A DNA stretch of 64,000 nucleotides. It comes from JBGTSJ01 sp041940305. GTDB taxonomy: Bacteria > Planctomycetota > Planctomycetia > Planctomycetales > Planctomycetaceae. The stretch lies in contig JBGTSJ010000024.1 of NCBI GenBank assembly GCA_041940305.1, forward strand, positions 25,632 to 89,631, given 5' to 3'. A model generated the notes under the pieces. The model made no database searches. It saw only the letters and a program-made list of their open reading frames with translations, and was not told the DNA's origin. Shown here piece by piece: positions 1 through 7,988 of the stretch; the first letter of the stretch is position 1, and every line of letters begins with the position of its first letter. A program made the position numbers and the translations under genes.

Positions 1-205
1 GCCCCTGGAATGAGCCGTGGCAAGCCCGCCCGTTGCAGCCGAGCTTGCCCATGAGCGGCACGGCATGCCGCTGAAAATCGGGCACTTCGTCGGTCTCGCC
101 GGCAAAGCGATCCCGCGCCGGTGCGATGACGTCATCGCCGGCTGCGGCCGTCGCGCCGGTGAACAGGATGACGGCTGCCAGCCAGTGTCGAGCAATCCGA
201 TTCAT
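1..205 (-). CDS. DUF1549-type planctomycete cytochrome protein, N-terminus only
   Basis: The 5' end of a minus-strand gene that runs off the left edge; only 68 residues are visible. The ATG at 205-203 opens a signal-peptide-like stretch (residues 1-22, ending TAAAG). It is followed by FQRHAVPLMGKLGCNGRACHG, with a c-type haem-like motif CX4CH at Cys57, Cys62 and His63. This opening is typical of the large exported planctomycete proteins that carry a PSCyt domain followed by DUF1549 and DUF1553 domains, whose function is unknown. It lies 101 bp downstream of the exported protein of the sigma/anti-sigma cluster, so it may belong to the same transcript. Family assignment rests on this short N-terminus alone. 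Confidence 0.72.
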   Translation of the reverse strand, partial: MNRIARHWLAAVILFTGATAAAGDDVIAPARDRFAGETDEVPDFQRHAVPLMGKLGCNGRACHGSFQG

Positions 206-306
206 GAGGATGAACCTGGCCTGAGGGAAGGTCATTGCGATTCTGATCTGTTAATCCTGACCCGGCCGGGTGCCGGGATGCATGAAGTCCAAACGGCAAA
301 GCACGA

Positions 307-1101
307 TCACTGCTTGCGACTGCTCTCCGGAGTCTTGTCCTGCTTCGTGGAGGTCGGCGACGTCTTCCGCGGCCTGACTTCACTGACGCGCTTCTGCGCC
401 CGGCTTAGCAATTGTTCCAGTTCGGCATCGACGGCGTCATCGCCGCCGGCCTCCAGTTCGGCGATGGAGGCCTCGATCTTCTCGAGGCGCGCTTCCTGCC
501 GTGCCCGATCGTCCTGCAACCGCGCCAGTCTCAACTTCCGCCGCTCCTGCAGCAGTTCCCGCAGTTCGCCACGGGATGCTCCGCTGTCGCTCATGGCGGA
601 CTGCGCCGCCAGGAGGCGAATCCGGGAGTCCAATTTCCACAGCCCCAGTTCCGTCTCATAGCGATCGGGCATCCGTTCCTGGATTCTCTGCAAACGCTCA
701 TGTGCGCGGGTCAATTCCGCAAGCGCCGCCTGGTAGCCCTTGGGATTTGACGCCCGCATCTGATCCAGCAGCGCGGCGAGTTCCGGATGATTCGCCTTCG
801 CGAACTGCAGCACGGCCGACTCGTCTGCATCCGACTGGGCTTTGGTGTCAGGCGGTTTCTCGGACTTCTCCGCCTGAGGCTGCTTCTCAACCGCCTGCTC
901 CGCCTTGACCTGGCGGGCTTTGTCGGCTTCCGCCTGTTTTCGCTTCGACCGGCGCTCTTTCTCGGGCTGGTTCGGTTCCGATTTCTTCTCCGCAGCCGGC
1001 TGCGGTTTTTCTCCGGCCGGCGCCGCTGACGCCTCGGGCGCGACCAGGGCCGCGATCACACCCGTCGCGGCGAGAGTTCTCAGTATTCGCAAGGGAGACA
1101 C
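307..1101 (-). CDS. exported coiled-coil protein of the sigma/anti-sigma cluster
   Basis: Hypothetical protein of 264 residues from the GTG at 1101, which has GAGGA upstream and gives a compact signal peptide (residues 2-26, ending EASA). An alternative GTG at 1161 also has GAGGA and overlaps the anti-sigma stop (GTGA), adding 20 residues before the signal segment. The mature part begins with about 70 residues rich in K, E, P and Q. Helical, charged sequence with coiled-coil character follows (roughly residues 80-240). No enzymatic motif is visible. Its position as third gene of an ECF operon suggests an envelope function controlled by, or sensing for, the sigma factor; this is inference. The choice between the two starts is uncertain. 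Confidence 0.7.
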   Translation of the reverse strand: MSPLRILRTLAATGVIAALVAPEASAAPAGEKPQPAAEKKSEPNQPEKERRSKRKQAEADKARQVKAEQAVEKQPQAEKSEKPPDTKAQSDADESAVLQFAKANHPELAALLDQMRASNPKGYQAALAELTRAHERLQRIQERMPDRYETELGLWKLDSRIRLLAAQSAMSDSGASRGELRELLQERRKLRLARLQDDRARQEARLEKIEASIAELEAGGDDAVDAELEQLLSRAQKRVSEVRPRKTSPTSTKQDKTPESSRKQ

Positions 1102-1157
1102 GTCGTATCCTCGTCTTTGTTCAAAGTGCGGTCTGACCAACGTCGCGGCCATCTGGC

Positions 1158-1748
1158 TCACGTTTCCTCGTCGAGTTCGTCATCGGCCGGATCATCCGAT
1201 GGAGCGCTGGGTTCCGCCAGGGCCCCCTGTGCTTCGGCCACCGCGTGCAGCAACCACTCCGGCAGTTCATCCGCGTCGGAAGCGGGGCTGCCGGCGGCCG
1301 CCGGATCATCAGCGGAATCGAGACTCTCCGGCTCTTCCGCCGCACCGGCCGACATTTCGCTCCAGACGGCCAGCAGCGACCCGGCGCTCTGCTCGGCGGG
1401 GGTTAAATCGTCGGCATGCCGCGGGTTATCGACTAGGGCTCGTTCGAGATCGCCCGCCCCGGGCCACGCCAGCGCAATCAGCACTACGGCCACTGCAGCG
1501 ACCGCCGCCGCCACGAAGGCCCGATGGCGTCCACCGTCTTTTGCAGCAGACGAACCACGCACCGGCCTCACGCGCGCCTGCAGCAGGAGCGAATCCGACA
1601 GGAGCACGGCATCGGCGACGGCCTGCTGAGCCGCTTCGTCCTCGGCCAGCCGGGACTCGAACCGCGCCGCGTCGCTCTCGTTCAGTTCGCCCGAGACGTA
1701 CTGAAATGCGATCAGCAGCAGTTCGTCGTGTTGGCTCAAACGGTTCAT
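1158..1748 (-). CDS. putative anti-sigma factor, membrane-anchored
   Basis: Protein of 196 residues whose ATG (1748) overlaps the sigma-factor stop by 4 bp (ATGA), indicating translational coupling. The N-terminal domain (about residues 1-60, with FQYVSGELNESDAARFE) resembles the zinc-less anti-sigma helical domains common in planctomycetes: short acidic helices and no HxxxCxxC motif. A single membrane helix (about residues 78-98, AFVAAAVAAVAVVLIALAW) follows, then an acidic, Pro/Ala/Asp-rich C-terminal region presumably in the periplasm. The role follows from position directly behind an ECF sigma gene and from this topology. Sequence similarity to characterised anti-sigma factors is low, so the function is inferred. 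Confidence 0.75.
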   Translation of the reverse strand: MNRLSQHDELLLIAFQYVSGELNESDAARFESRLAEDEAAQQAVADAVLLSDSLLLQARVRPVRGSSAAKDGGRHRAFVAAAVAAVAVVLIALAWPGAGDLERALVDNPRHADDLTPAEQSAGSLLAVWSEMSAGAAEEPESLDSADDPAAAGSPASDADELPEWLLHAVAEAQGALAEPSAPSDDPADDELDEET

Positions 1749-2269
1749 TCGGGTTCGTGCAGGGCCTGCCGCAGTTTGTTGAGGGCCAGTCTCATCCGGG
1801 TCAGGACGGTGCCCAACGGGAGATTCCATTCGGTTGCGATTTCGGCGAACGTGCGACCTTCATAAATCCTGAGGCGAACGACGTCGCGCTGTTCCGCCGG
1901 CAGTACCTCCAGCGCCTTCTGCACCCGTCGAATGGTCTCGCCGCGCGTGATTCGTTGTCCGGGATCCTCGCTCAACGCTTCCCGGAGGACCGACAGTTTC
2001 TGGATCGCCCGGGCCTCGATCGCCTGCCGCCTCCGAATGGCCATCGCCTCGTGATAGGCCACCTGAAACAGCCAGCCGCGAAACGTGGCCGGCTGCACTT
2101 CATCCCGCCGCCGGACCGCCTTTTCGAACGACGACTGCAGGGCCTCGTCCGCGAGATCCCGGTTCCTCAGCAGGCCGATCAGGAAGGCGCGTAAGGATCC
2201 TGCGAACTCCTGGTACAGCTCGCCGATCGCCGCAGGGTCAAGTCTGGATTCATCTTCGGTCGACGACAC
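1745..2269 (-). CDS. ECF-type RNA polymerase sigma factor
   Basis: Protein of 174 residues with the two domains of a group 4 sigma factor. Region 2 spans about residues 15-85 (ELYQEFAGSLRAFLIGLLRN through the FRGWLFQVAYHEAM segment). Region 4 is a helix-turn-helix at about residues 118-165 (LPAEQRDVVRLRIYEG, then FAEIATEWNLPLGTVLTRM). The GTG start at 2269 has AGGAGG three bases upstream. It heads a minus-strand cluster with its likely anti-sigma factor and an exported protein. Such pairs usually respond to envelope stress or to a secreted partner; the stimulus cannot be read here. Confidence 0.93.
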   Translation of the reverse strand: MSSTEDESRLDPAAIGELYQEFAGSLRAFLIGLLRNRDLADEALQSSFEKAVRRRDEVQPATFRGWLFQVAYHEAMAIRRRQAIEARAIQKLSVLREALSEDPGQRITRGETIRRVQKALEVLPAEQRDVVRLRIYEGRTFAEIATEWNLPLGTVLTRMRLALNKLRQALHEPE

Positions 2270-2428
2270 GATCCTCCTGACGCCTCCCGCGACCGGTCCA
2301 CGGCGACCGGTCCTCGAAGGTACGATGCATAACTCCCGCGAATTATTCTCCCGCTCTTGGAGAGTTTTTGGCAGGGACGCGTTGGAGCGACCGACGGCTT
2401 CTTTCGAAGCTGAGCTAAGCGGCAGCGT

Positions 2429-3616
2429 TCAGTAGCGGGCCAGGATCGGAACGATTTCGGTCTGGACCGGTCCACCGGTGACGTGCACTTCCCCATCCGC
2501 GGCTACGTAGACGTTGATCTCGCTTCGCACACCGAACTCCGGCAGGTAGATGCCCGGTTCAATCGAGAAGCAGGTCCGCGGCAGGATGCGGCGCTGGTCG
2601 CGGGTCTCCAGGTTGTCGAGGTTGGCGCCGTTGCCGTGCACCTCCTGGCCGATGTTGTGACCGGTGCGGTGGACGAAGTACTCACCATATCCGGCGTCGT
2701 CGATCACGGCGCGCACCGCATCATCCACCTCCCAGCCCTGCAGCTCGCGCCTGTTCGCGAACGCCTCCCGGACGAACTCAACGCCGCCGTCCCGGGCGGC
2801 CGCCACGATGTTGAAAATCTGGGAGTGCTTATCCGGCACCGATTCTCCGACGAACCCTGTGCGCGTCAGGTCGCTGTAAACAGACCGCGGGCGATCGAGC
2901 TTGCACCACTCGTCCACCAGCACGAAGTCTCCCTCGCGAATCAGCGTGTCGTCGCCGTCGCCGGTCTCGTAATGCGGCAATCCGCTGTGGGCGTTGCGGG
3001 CGACGATCGGCGGGTGGTAGGTCACGCAGCCGTGCGCGGCGTAGTGGTCCATGATCGCGTCCCGCACAGCCGTCTCTTCGATGCCGCCGGCGCGGACCCC
3101 CTCGGCAATCGCGCGCCATGCAACATCGAAGGCGGTTGTCGTGACCCGCTCCGCCTCCCGGTGCATCTGCCACTGCTCGTCGTCCCAGGTCGCTTCAAAG
3201 AGCTGCACGAGGTCGCCGGAGGAGACAACGGCCACGCCGTGCGAGCGAACCAGTTCCACGGTTCCGGCATCCACGCGAGAGACATACGGATTGCCGTTCC
3301 GCGGGGAGTACTCCATGGCGATCTGTTGCGAGCCGGCGACGAGCTGCTGCACGCCGGCCTCGAGTTCCTGCCAGCGGAGGTAGACCGACCTGCTGCCGGG
3401 GAGCCGATCGAGCACCGAGTCTTCGATGCGGTGAACCAGCTTGCGGGGCTCGCCGTCGGCCGGCACCCAGTAGAGCCAGCGGCGCGAGGCGGTGACGCTG
3501 TCCGGAAAGCCGACGATCCGCTTCGCGAGCACGTTCAGGCCGCGGAAGTCATACAGCAGCCACCCGTCGAGCTGGAGTTCGCGAAGTGCGGACTGCACGG
3601 CGTGGAGATCGAACAT
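2429..3616 (-). CDS. M24-family metallopeptidase (Xaa-Pro aminopeptidase-like)
   Basis: 395 residues with the creatinase N-terminal domain (about 1-140) and the pita-bread M24 catalytic domain (about 150-390). All five predicted metal ligands are present: Asp235 (VLVDEW), Asp249 (YSDLTRTG), His320 (HRTGHNIG), Glu353 (SIEPGIYL) and Glu366 (RSEIN). The family removes N-terminal residues before proline in the cytoplasm; some members have other substrates, such as creatine, so the exact substrate is open. No signal peptide is seen. It lies downstream of clpX on the same strand but is separated from it by 211 bp of palindromic repeat, so a shared transcript is not assured. Confidence 0.9.
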   Translation of the reverse strand: MFDLHAVQSALRELQLDGWLLYDFRGLNVLAKRIVGFPDSVTASRRWLYWVPADGEPRKLVHRIEDSVLDRLPGSRSVYLRWQELEAGVQQLVAGSQQIAMEYSPRNGNPYVSRVDAGTVELVRSHGVAVVSSGDLVQLFEATWDDEQWQMHREAERVTTTAFDVAWRAIAEGVRAGGIEETAVRDAIMDHYAAHGCVTYHPPIVARNAHSGLPHYETGDGDDTLIREGDFVLVDEWCKLDRPRSVYSDLTRTGFVGESVPDKHSQIFNIVAAARDGGVEFVREAFANRRELQGWEVDDAVRAVIDDAGYGEYFVHRTGHNIGQEVHGNGANLDNLETRDQRRILPRTCFSIEPGIYLPEFGVRSEINVYVAADGEVHVTGGPVQTEIVPILARY

Positions 3617-3688
3617 GGGTGCTCTACCGGCGGAGAGGGCGGCTTAAGTGACTCGCTCCGAATGATGGTTCGCGGTGGCGCAACAGTA

Positions 3689-3716
3689 AAGCCCACGGGT
3701 CGCGACCCGTGGGCTT
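3689..3716. repeat. 28-bp perfect palindrome
   Basis: A perfect inverted repeat with 14-bp arms and no loop, built on cccacgggtcg / cgacccgtggg. It lies between clpX and the M24 peptidase gene, directly beside a second inverted repeat. It could act as a transcription attenuator or mRNA-stabilising hairpin. There is no T-run on either side, so it is not a classical terminator. Confidence 0.75.
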
Positions 3717-3717
3717 C

Positions 3718-3827
3718 AGTTGGAGTTCAGCCTTCAGGCTGCTTCCTTCGGGCGGGTCTGTGCCCGCCATCATCGTCGGTTTCGATCGGCTGAGTCAGCG
3801 GTGCAGGCTAAAGCCTGTACTCCAACT
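3718..3827. repeat. REP-like inverted repeat abutting the clpX stop
   Basis: About 110 bp whose ends form an imperfect inverted repeat. Both begin AGTTGGAGT when read inwards (3718-3726, and the complement of 3819-3827), followed by the palindromic cores CAGCCTTCAGGCTG and CAGGCTTTAGCCTG. The core resembles REP/RAYT-type palindromes dispersed in many planctomycete genomes. No transposase is linked here. The element touches the last codon of clpX. Confidence 0.65.
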
Positions 3828-5174
3828 CTACGCCGCGGCGGAGCCGTCCTGGGCGAAGAGGTTTCGTTCGCCGCGGACGACCTCGGCGGTGACGACGTAG
3901 TCGCCGCCGCGCTGGCGGTCGGGCAGTTCGTACATGATGTCGAACATCACTTCTTCCACCACACTCCGCAGTCCGCGGGCGCCGGTTTCCTTCTTCTTCG
4001 CCTTGCGGGCGATTTCGCGGATGGCTCCTTCGGTGAACTCCAGCTTCGCCCCTTCCATCTCGAAGAACTTCTGGTACTGGCGGACCAGGGCGTTGCGGGG
4101 CTCGGTGAGGATCTTCATCAGGTCGTCCTCGCCCAGAGGCGAGAGCGTGCTGAGCACGGGCAGGCGGCCGACCAGTTCGGGGATCAAGCCGAACTCCAGG
4201 ATGTCGTCCACTGTCGCCTGCGAGAGCAGCTCATCCCGACGCCGCTTGTTGTCAGAGTTCGAATCCTGGCCGAAGCCGATCATCTTGCGGCCCAATCGTT
4301 TGGCGACGATGTCCTCCAGCCCCACGAACGTCCCGCCGCAGATGAACAGGATGTTCGACGTATCGACCTGGATGTACTGCTGCTCGGGATGCTTGCGGCC
4401 TCCCTGCGGCGGCACGTTGGAGATGGTGCCTTCGAGCATCTTCAGCAGCGACTGCTGGACCCCTTCTCCCGAGACGTCGCGGGTGATGGAGACGTTGTGG
4501 CTGGTCTTGCCGATCTTGTCGATCTCGTCGATGAAGATGATTCCGCGCTGGGCCGCTTCGATATCGAAGTCGGCGGCGTGCAGCAGGCGGAGCAGCAGGT
4601 TCTCGACGTCCTCGCCGACGTAACCGGCTTCGGTGAGCGTGGTCGCGTCGCCGATGGCGNNNNNNNNNNCCGCGCCCACGCCGACGAACATTTCAACGAA
4701 ATCGGAACCCGAGATCGAGAAGAAAGGCACCTTGGCTTCGCCCGCGATGGACTTGGCCAGCAGCGTCTTGCCGGTGCCCGTCGGGCCAAGCAGAAGCACG
4801 TTCGACTTCTCGATCTCGACCTCCGCCTCGCGATCTTCGTACGCCACCAGCCGCTTGTAGTGGTTGTGGACGGCGACGGCGATCGTCTTCTTAGCGTTGG
4901 TCTGCCCGATGATGTACTGTTCGAGATGGGCGACAATCTCGCGGGGGGTCGGGATCTTGCTGAACAGCTTGTGGGACTCGCCGCGGCGGCGACGCTCCTG
5001 GTCGAGGATCGAGTGGCAGAGCTCGATGCACTCGCCGCAGATGTAGACGTCTCCCGGCCCTTCCACCAGCGGTCCGACGTCGCGATAGCTTTTCCCGCAG
5101 AAGGAACAGTTGGCGTTCTTCTTGCTGGACGCTCCGCGGCGGGTGGTGGTGGGTGTATCTTTGCCCGAGGTCAT
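3828..5174 (-). CDS. clpX: ATP-dependent Clp protease ATP-binding subunit ClpX (assembly-damaged)
   Basis: ClpX unfolds proteins and feeds them to ClpP. The 448-residue translation shows the zinc-binding domain (Cys23, Cys26, Cys46, Cys49), Walker A GPTGTGKT at 130-137, Walker B IIFIDE at 212-217, the RKH pore loop near 260, the IGF ClpP-binding loop at 299-301 and the GARGLRS sensor-2 region near 398. Between Walker A and the ADATTLTEAGYVGED-type segment, however, residues 141-168 read as FtsH (AGEAKVPFF, then GSDFVEMFVGVGA). They are followed by four X codons from a run of Ns. ClpX normally has only about a dozen residues there. The segment is almost certainly a contig-end chimera rather than biology; the real gene is probably an ordinary clpX. 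Confidence 0.93.
   Translation of the reverse strand: MTSGKDTPTTTRRGASSKKNANCSFCGKSYRDVGPLVEGPGDVYICGECIELCHSILDQERRRRGESHKLFSKIPTPREIVAHLEQYIIGQTNAKKTIAVAVHNHYKRLVAYEDREAEVEIEKSNVLLLGPTGTGKTLLAKSIAGEAKVPFFSISGSDFVEMFVGVGAXXXXAIGDATTLTEAGYVGEDVENLLLRLLHAADFDIEAAQRGIIFIDEIDKIGKTSHNVSITRDVSGEGVQQSLLKMLEGTISNVPPQGGRKHPEQQYIQVDTSNILFICGGTFVGLEDIVAKRLGRKMIGFGQDSNSDNKRRRDELLSQATVDDILEFGLIPELVGRLPVLSTLSPLGEDDLMKILTEPRNALVRQYQKFFEMEGAKLEFTEGAIREIARKAKKKETGARGLRSVVEEVMFDIMYELPDRQRGGDYVVTAEVVRGERNLFAQDGSAAA
4660..4669. other. assembly gap of 10 Ns inside clpX
   Basis: Ten consecutive undetermined bases join two contigs within clpX. Sequence to the left (4620-4659) is ClpX. The 84 bases to the right (4671-4754) read as FtsH on the minus strand, and beyond the P-loop the sequence is ClpX again. 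The gap size is likely nominal; the apparent open frame across it is not evidence of continuity. Confidence 0.97.
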
Positions 5175-5438
5175 GCGTTTTCCTTCACAGTGGTCGATCG
5201 AGCTGGGTTCGATCTACGGACTGATCCGACGCCACCTCCCTGCCTGGGCGAACGGAACGGGTTGATCGTGTGATGTGACTCGGAATGGAGAGACGACTCG
5301 GGCCGCGCCTCGTGCGTCAGTACGTTTCCTTCTCCCGACCGTGCTGCGTCGTGCGGCGACTGTGCCGAACCGGAATGATCGCGGGTTCTCGATTGAGCGC
5401 GGCCCGTTGAGCCGCGGCTAAACGGGAACAATCAATCC

Positions 5439-5732
5439 TTACCCGGTCTGGCCGGACTGCTCTCCTGCGGATGACGAGCGGTCCCTGTGCGTCGTCAACC
5501 GTCCCTTGATGGATCGGAATTCTTCCTCGGACAGGTCACCCTCGTCGTACATTTCCTGTATTTCCGAAAGCAAATTGCGGGCATTCTCCGCACGATCGTC
5601 ATCTTCACGATACCAGTCCCGCACGCGGAAGACGATCCACGCCAGGACCATGATTGCAACTATCAGGCCGATCCACGTCCACACGGAGGCGGAAAGCACC
5701 TCGCCGAACTTCGTCCCCGCCGCGAGCAGCAT
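5439..5732 (-). CDS. small membrane protein with SHOCT-like tail
   Basis: 97 residues: one membrane helix (about 18-38, TWIGLIVAIMVLAWIVFRV), a charged linker (WYREDDDRAEN), then a short helical pair containing LSEIQEMYDEGDLSEEEFRS. The last segment fits the SHOCT pattern (short C-terminal domain: leucine-rich helix, then G-x-[IL]-[ST]-x-x-E-[FY]) found at the ends of many small membrane proteins. The function is unknown. It is upstream of clpX on the same strand with a 264-bp gap, so there is no clear operon link. Confidence 0.72.
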   Translation of the reverse strand: MLLAAGTKFGEVLSASVWTWIGLIVAIMVLAWIVFRVRDWYREDDDRAENARNLLSEIQEMYDEGDLSEEEFRSIKGRLTTHRDRSSSAGEQSGQTG

Positions 5733-6109
5733 ATTCGTGCCGATTCCCCCGACGGCCCGCCCCGTTTTCCGCCCGACTCGGCATTATCGGCGGTTCCGCG
5801 CCGGCCGGCAACAGCGAACCGGCGGCAGGTTTTGCGCGTGCGCCCGGCCCCCTTCCGGCGCTCTTGCCGAAACCGCACGGCGCTGCTGCAACAGTTACAA
5901 AGAGTCGGTCGGGTCTTGCCTGTCAATCGAGTACGGTTCACAGCGTCCGCGCCAACCGCGCCGGCCGTACGGCTCCCCGCATCGGTCAACTCAGGCAGGG
6001 TACGTCCGCGTCGTCGTGGCAACCGCAGCGGGGAACTGCTACAAGTTGGCCCCCAGACCAACCTCCCTCCGCTTCTGCCGCATCCGGCGCGCTTCTTTCC
6101 GATCATTCC
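5733..6109. other. divergent intergenic region
   Basis: 377 bp between a minus-strand small membrane protein and the plus-strand TerC gene. It must hold the promoters of both, but no convincing -35/-10 pair stands out. Open frames crossing it lack a recognisable domain and look like GC-driven shadows. Confidence 0.5.
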
Positions 6110-7009
6110 ATGCTGGCTGCGACCGAGTTCTACGGACAGGTATTTGACTGGCACGACCTGGCCATTGTCGGCCTGCTGATCGTGCTGGAGGGCGTACTCT
6201 CGATCGACAACGCCCTGGTGCTGGGCCTGCTGGCCAAACGGCTGCCGAAGCATCAACAGCCGCGAGCGCTGACCTACGGGCTGGTCGGGGCGTTTGTGTT
6301 CCGGATCATTGCTATCGCGACGGCGGGGCTTTTGTTCCGGTGGCGGATTGTCAAGCTGATCGGGGGCGGGTACCTGGTGTACATCGCCGTCAAACACCTG
6401 TTCTTCGAGGCGAAGGAAGAGGTGCCCGAGACGCTCGCCCTCAGTCCGGAAGGAGAGCCGGTCGTCCTTGATGCGCGGACTGGAGGCCCGCTCACACCCG
6501 AGCAGGAGGATCTCGAGATCCGGGAGCGCGTGCCGGTCGATGTGGCGCCGCGCGAAACTCCGACGGGCGGGTTCGCGAAGTTCTGGCCAACCGTGCTGGT
6601 GATCGAACTGACGGACATTGCCTTCGCGGTCGACTCCATTCTGGCGGCGATCGCTCTGGTGGGGGGCATGCCGTCCGATCGACCCAAGGATGCGCTGCAT
6701 CCCAAGCTGTGGGTGGTCCTGGTCGGCGGGATGCTGGGCGTGGTCCTGATGCGGGTCGCGGCAGTCGTTTTCATCAAGCTCCTGGACCGGTTCCCGCGGT
6801 TTGAGGAGGCGGCCTATCTGCTGGTGATCGTGATCGGTGGGAAGCTGCTGGCGGACTGGTTCTTCAACTCGCCGGAGCATCCGCACCGGCTGGACTTCCA
6901 CAGCATGTCGCACCCCGCGTTCTGGATCTTCTGGGGACTGATGATCGTCTGCTTCGCCGTCGGGTTCCTGCCGTCGAAATCAGTGAAGAGTGCGGCTCCG
7001 GGTGATTGA
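6110..7009 (+). CDS. TerC-family integral membrane protein
   Basis: 299 residues with about seven to eight membrane helices. The two TerC signature segments are present: EGVLSIDNALVLGLLAKRLP (about 24-43) and ELTDIAFAVDSILAAIAL (about 165-182). Their membrane-embedded acidic residues are thought to bind a cation. TerC/Alx proteins are linked to manganese export and tellurite resistance; some also assist membrane protein metallation. A hydrophilic loop of about 60 residues separates the two halves. I start at the ATG at 6110 because the upstream part of the open frame is Arg/Pro-rich with no domain; no strong ribosome site precedes it. Confidence 0.88.
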   Translation: MLAATEFYGQVFDWHDLAIVGLLIVLEGVLSIDNALVLGLLAKRLPKHQQPRALTYGLVGAFVFRIIAIATAGLLFRWRIVKLIGGGYLVYIAVKHLFFEAKEEVPETLALSPEGEPVVLDARTGGPLTPEQEDLEIRERVPVDVAPRETPTGGFAKFWPTVLVIELTDIAFAVDSILAAIALVGGMPSDRPKDALHPKLWVVLVGGMLGVVLMRVAAVVFIKLLDRFPRFEEAAYLLVIVIGGKLLADWFFNSPEHPHRLDFHSMSHPAFWIFWGLMIVCFAVGFLPSKSVKSAAPGD

Positions 7010-7045
7010 GAACCACGACGAGAACCCCGGGGTTCTGGCGGGCGG

Positions 7046-7858
7046 TCACTCGCAGAGGGCGCGCATCTTTTCCAGTCCCATCCTTGCGACCTGGAGCGGG
7101 TCCTGCTGCCAGAGGTCCTCGCGGAAGAGTTCCAGCGAGACGAAACCGTCATAGCCAGTTTGGGTGAGAAGTTCGAGGTACCGCTTTAGGTTGATGCAGC
7201 CCTCTCCCGGCATCACGCGGTCCGGATCATGCTGCTGTGCGGCCGGGGGCGACGCCGGCGCGTCATCGAAGTGACTGACGGCAATCCGGTTCGCAGACAA
7301 CCGGGCAATGTCCTCGTGCCCCGCGCCGCCGCGGAAGTCGTGAAAGGGATCGAGCACGATGCAGGCGTCCGCGTCGTTGGCGCCGTCCAGCACCCGCAGC
7401 GCCTTGGCGATACTGTTCACCTCATCCACAAAGCCGAGGTACTCGAAGGCCGGCCTCACGCCGTGCGAGCGGCCCAGTTCCAGCAGCGAGCGATACTGAT
7501 CGGCCAGCCGCGGGTAATCGACTTCTTTCCAGGGAGGCGGGCTGGCGACGACGTGCCGCGCGCCGACGGCGGCCGAGCGTTCGAGCCTCTGCCGAATCAG
7601 GTCCATGTCGGCGGCGTAGTCGGCCGCCTCCGGATCCCACCAGCCCTTGAGGTAGATGGTCGTGGGCACGGCCAGTCCGTGTTCGTCGAGTGCCGTACTG
7701 ATGTCCTCGATCCGGCCGCCGTTGCCGAGGTACTGCTCGATGTCGTCGTGCCAGAGTTCAATCCCCGTGTAGCCGGCCGCGGCCGCGACACGGATCTTGT
7801 CGAGGATGGGCGTCGGCTTGATCGTGCTGGAGTTCAGGCTGTACTGAAAGCGGGGCAT
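7046..7858 (-). CDS. sugar phosphate isomerase/epimerase family protein (TIM barrel)
   Basis: 270 residues of the xylose-isomerase-like TIM barrel (AP endonuclease 2 superfamily). Likely divalent-metal ligands at the C-terminal ends of the strands are Glu139 (FEYLGF), Asp170 and His173 (LDPFHDF), His196 (VSHFDD) and Glu243 (SLELF). The family isomerises or epimerises sugars, inositols and hydroxypyruvate, and these are abundant in planctomycetes. The substrate cannot be named from the sequence. No signal peptide, so cytoplasmic. Its start lies about 130 bp downstream of a broken arsenate reductase gene on the same strand. Confidence 0.88.
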   Translation of the reverse strand: MPRFQYSLNSSTIKPTPILDKIRVAAAAGYTGIELWHDDIEQYLGNGGRIEDISTALDEHGLAVPTTIYLKGWWDPEAADYAADMDLIRQRLERSAAVGARHVVASPPPWKEVDYPRLADQYRSLLELGRSHGVRPAFEYLGFVDEVNSIAKALRVLDGANDADACIVLDPFHDFRGGAGHEDIARLSANRIAVSHFDDAPASPPAAQQHDPDRVMPGEGCINLKRYLELLTQTGYDGFVSLELFREDLWQQDPLQVARMGLEKMRALCE

Positions 7859-7988
7859 GGCGGCGGTCCCGAATCGCGTCGTGACGGCGGAGCGGATTGC
7901 AGGGTACCGACCCGCGGGGAGATTTCACAGGATTGTGCGCGGCGGAGTTGCGCCCGGAAGAATCAACTTTGCAACTTTTCAACTTGCT

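Noticed and set aside
4671..4754. A real ClpX-FtsH fusion enzyme
   Set aside because: The FtsH-like segment abuts an N-gap, replaces conserved ClpX residues and lacks any other FtsH domain; an assembly chimera explains all of it.
5171..5431. 86-residue minus-strand open frame overlapping the clpX start
   Set aside because: Ser/Arg/His-rich composition with no domain, and it overlaps clpX by 4 bp only because of frame chance; no ribosome site.
5663..6913. 416-residue open frame antisense to the TerC gene
   Set aside because: Arg/Gln/His-rich translation without a domain; the TerC frame has clear signatures and normal composition.
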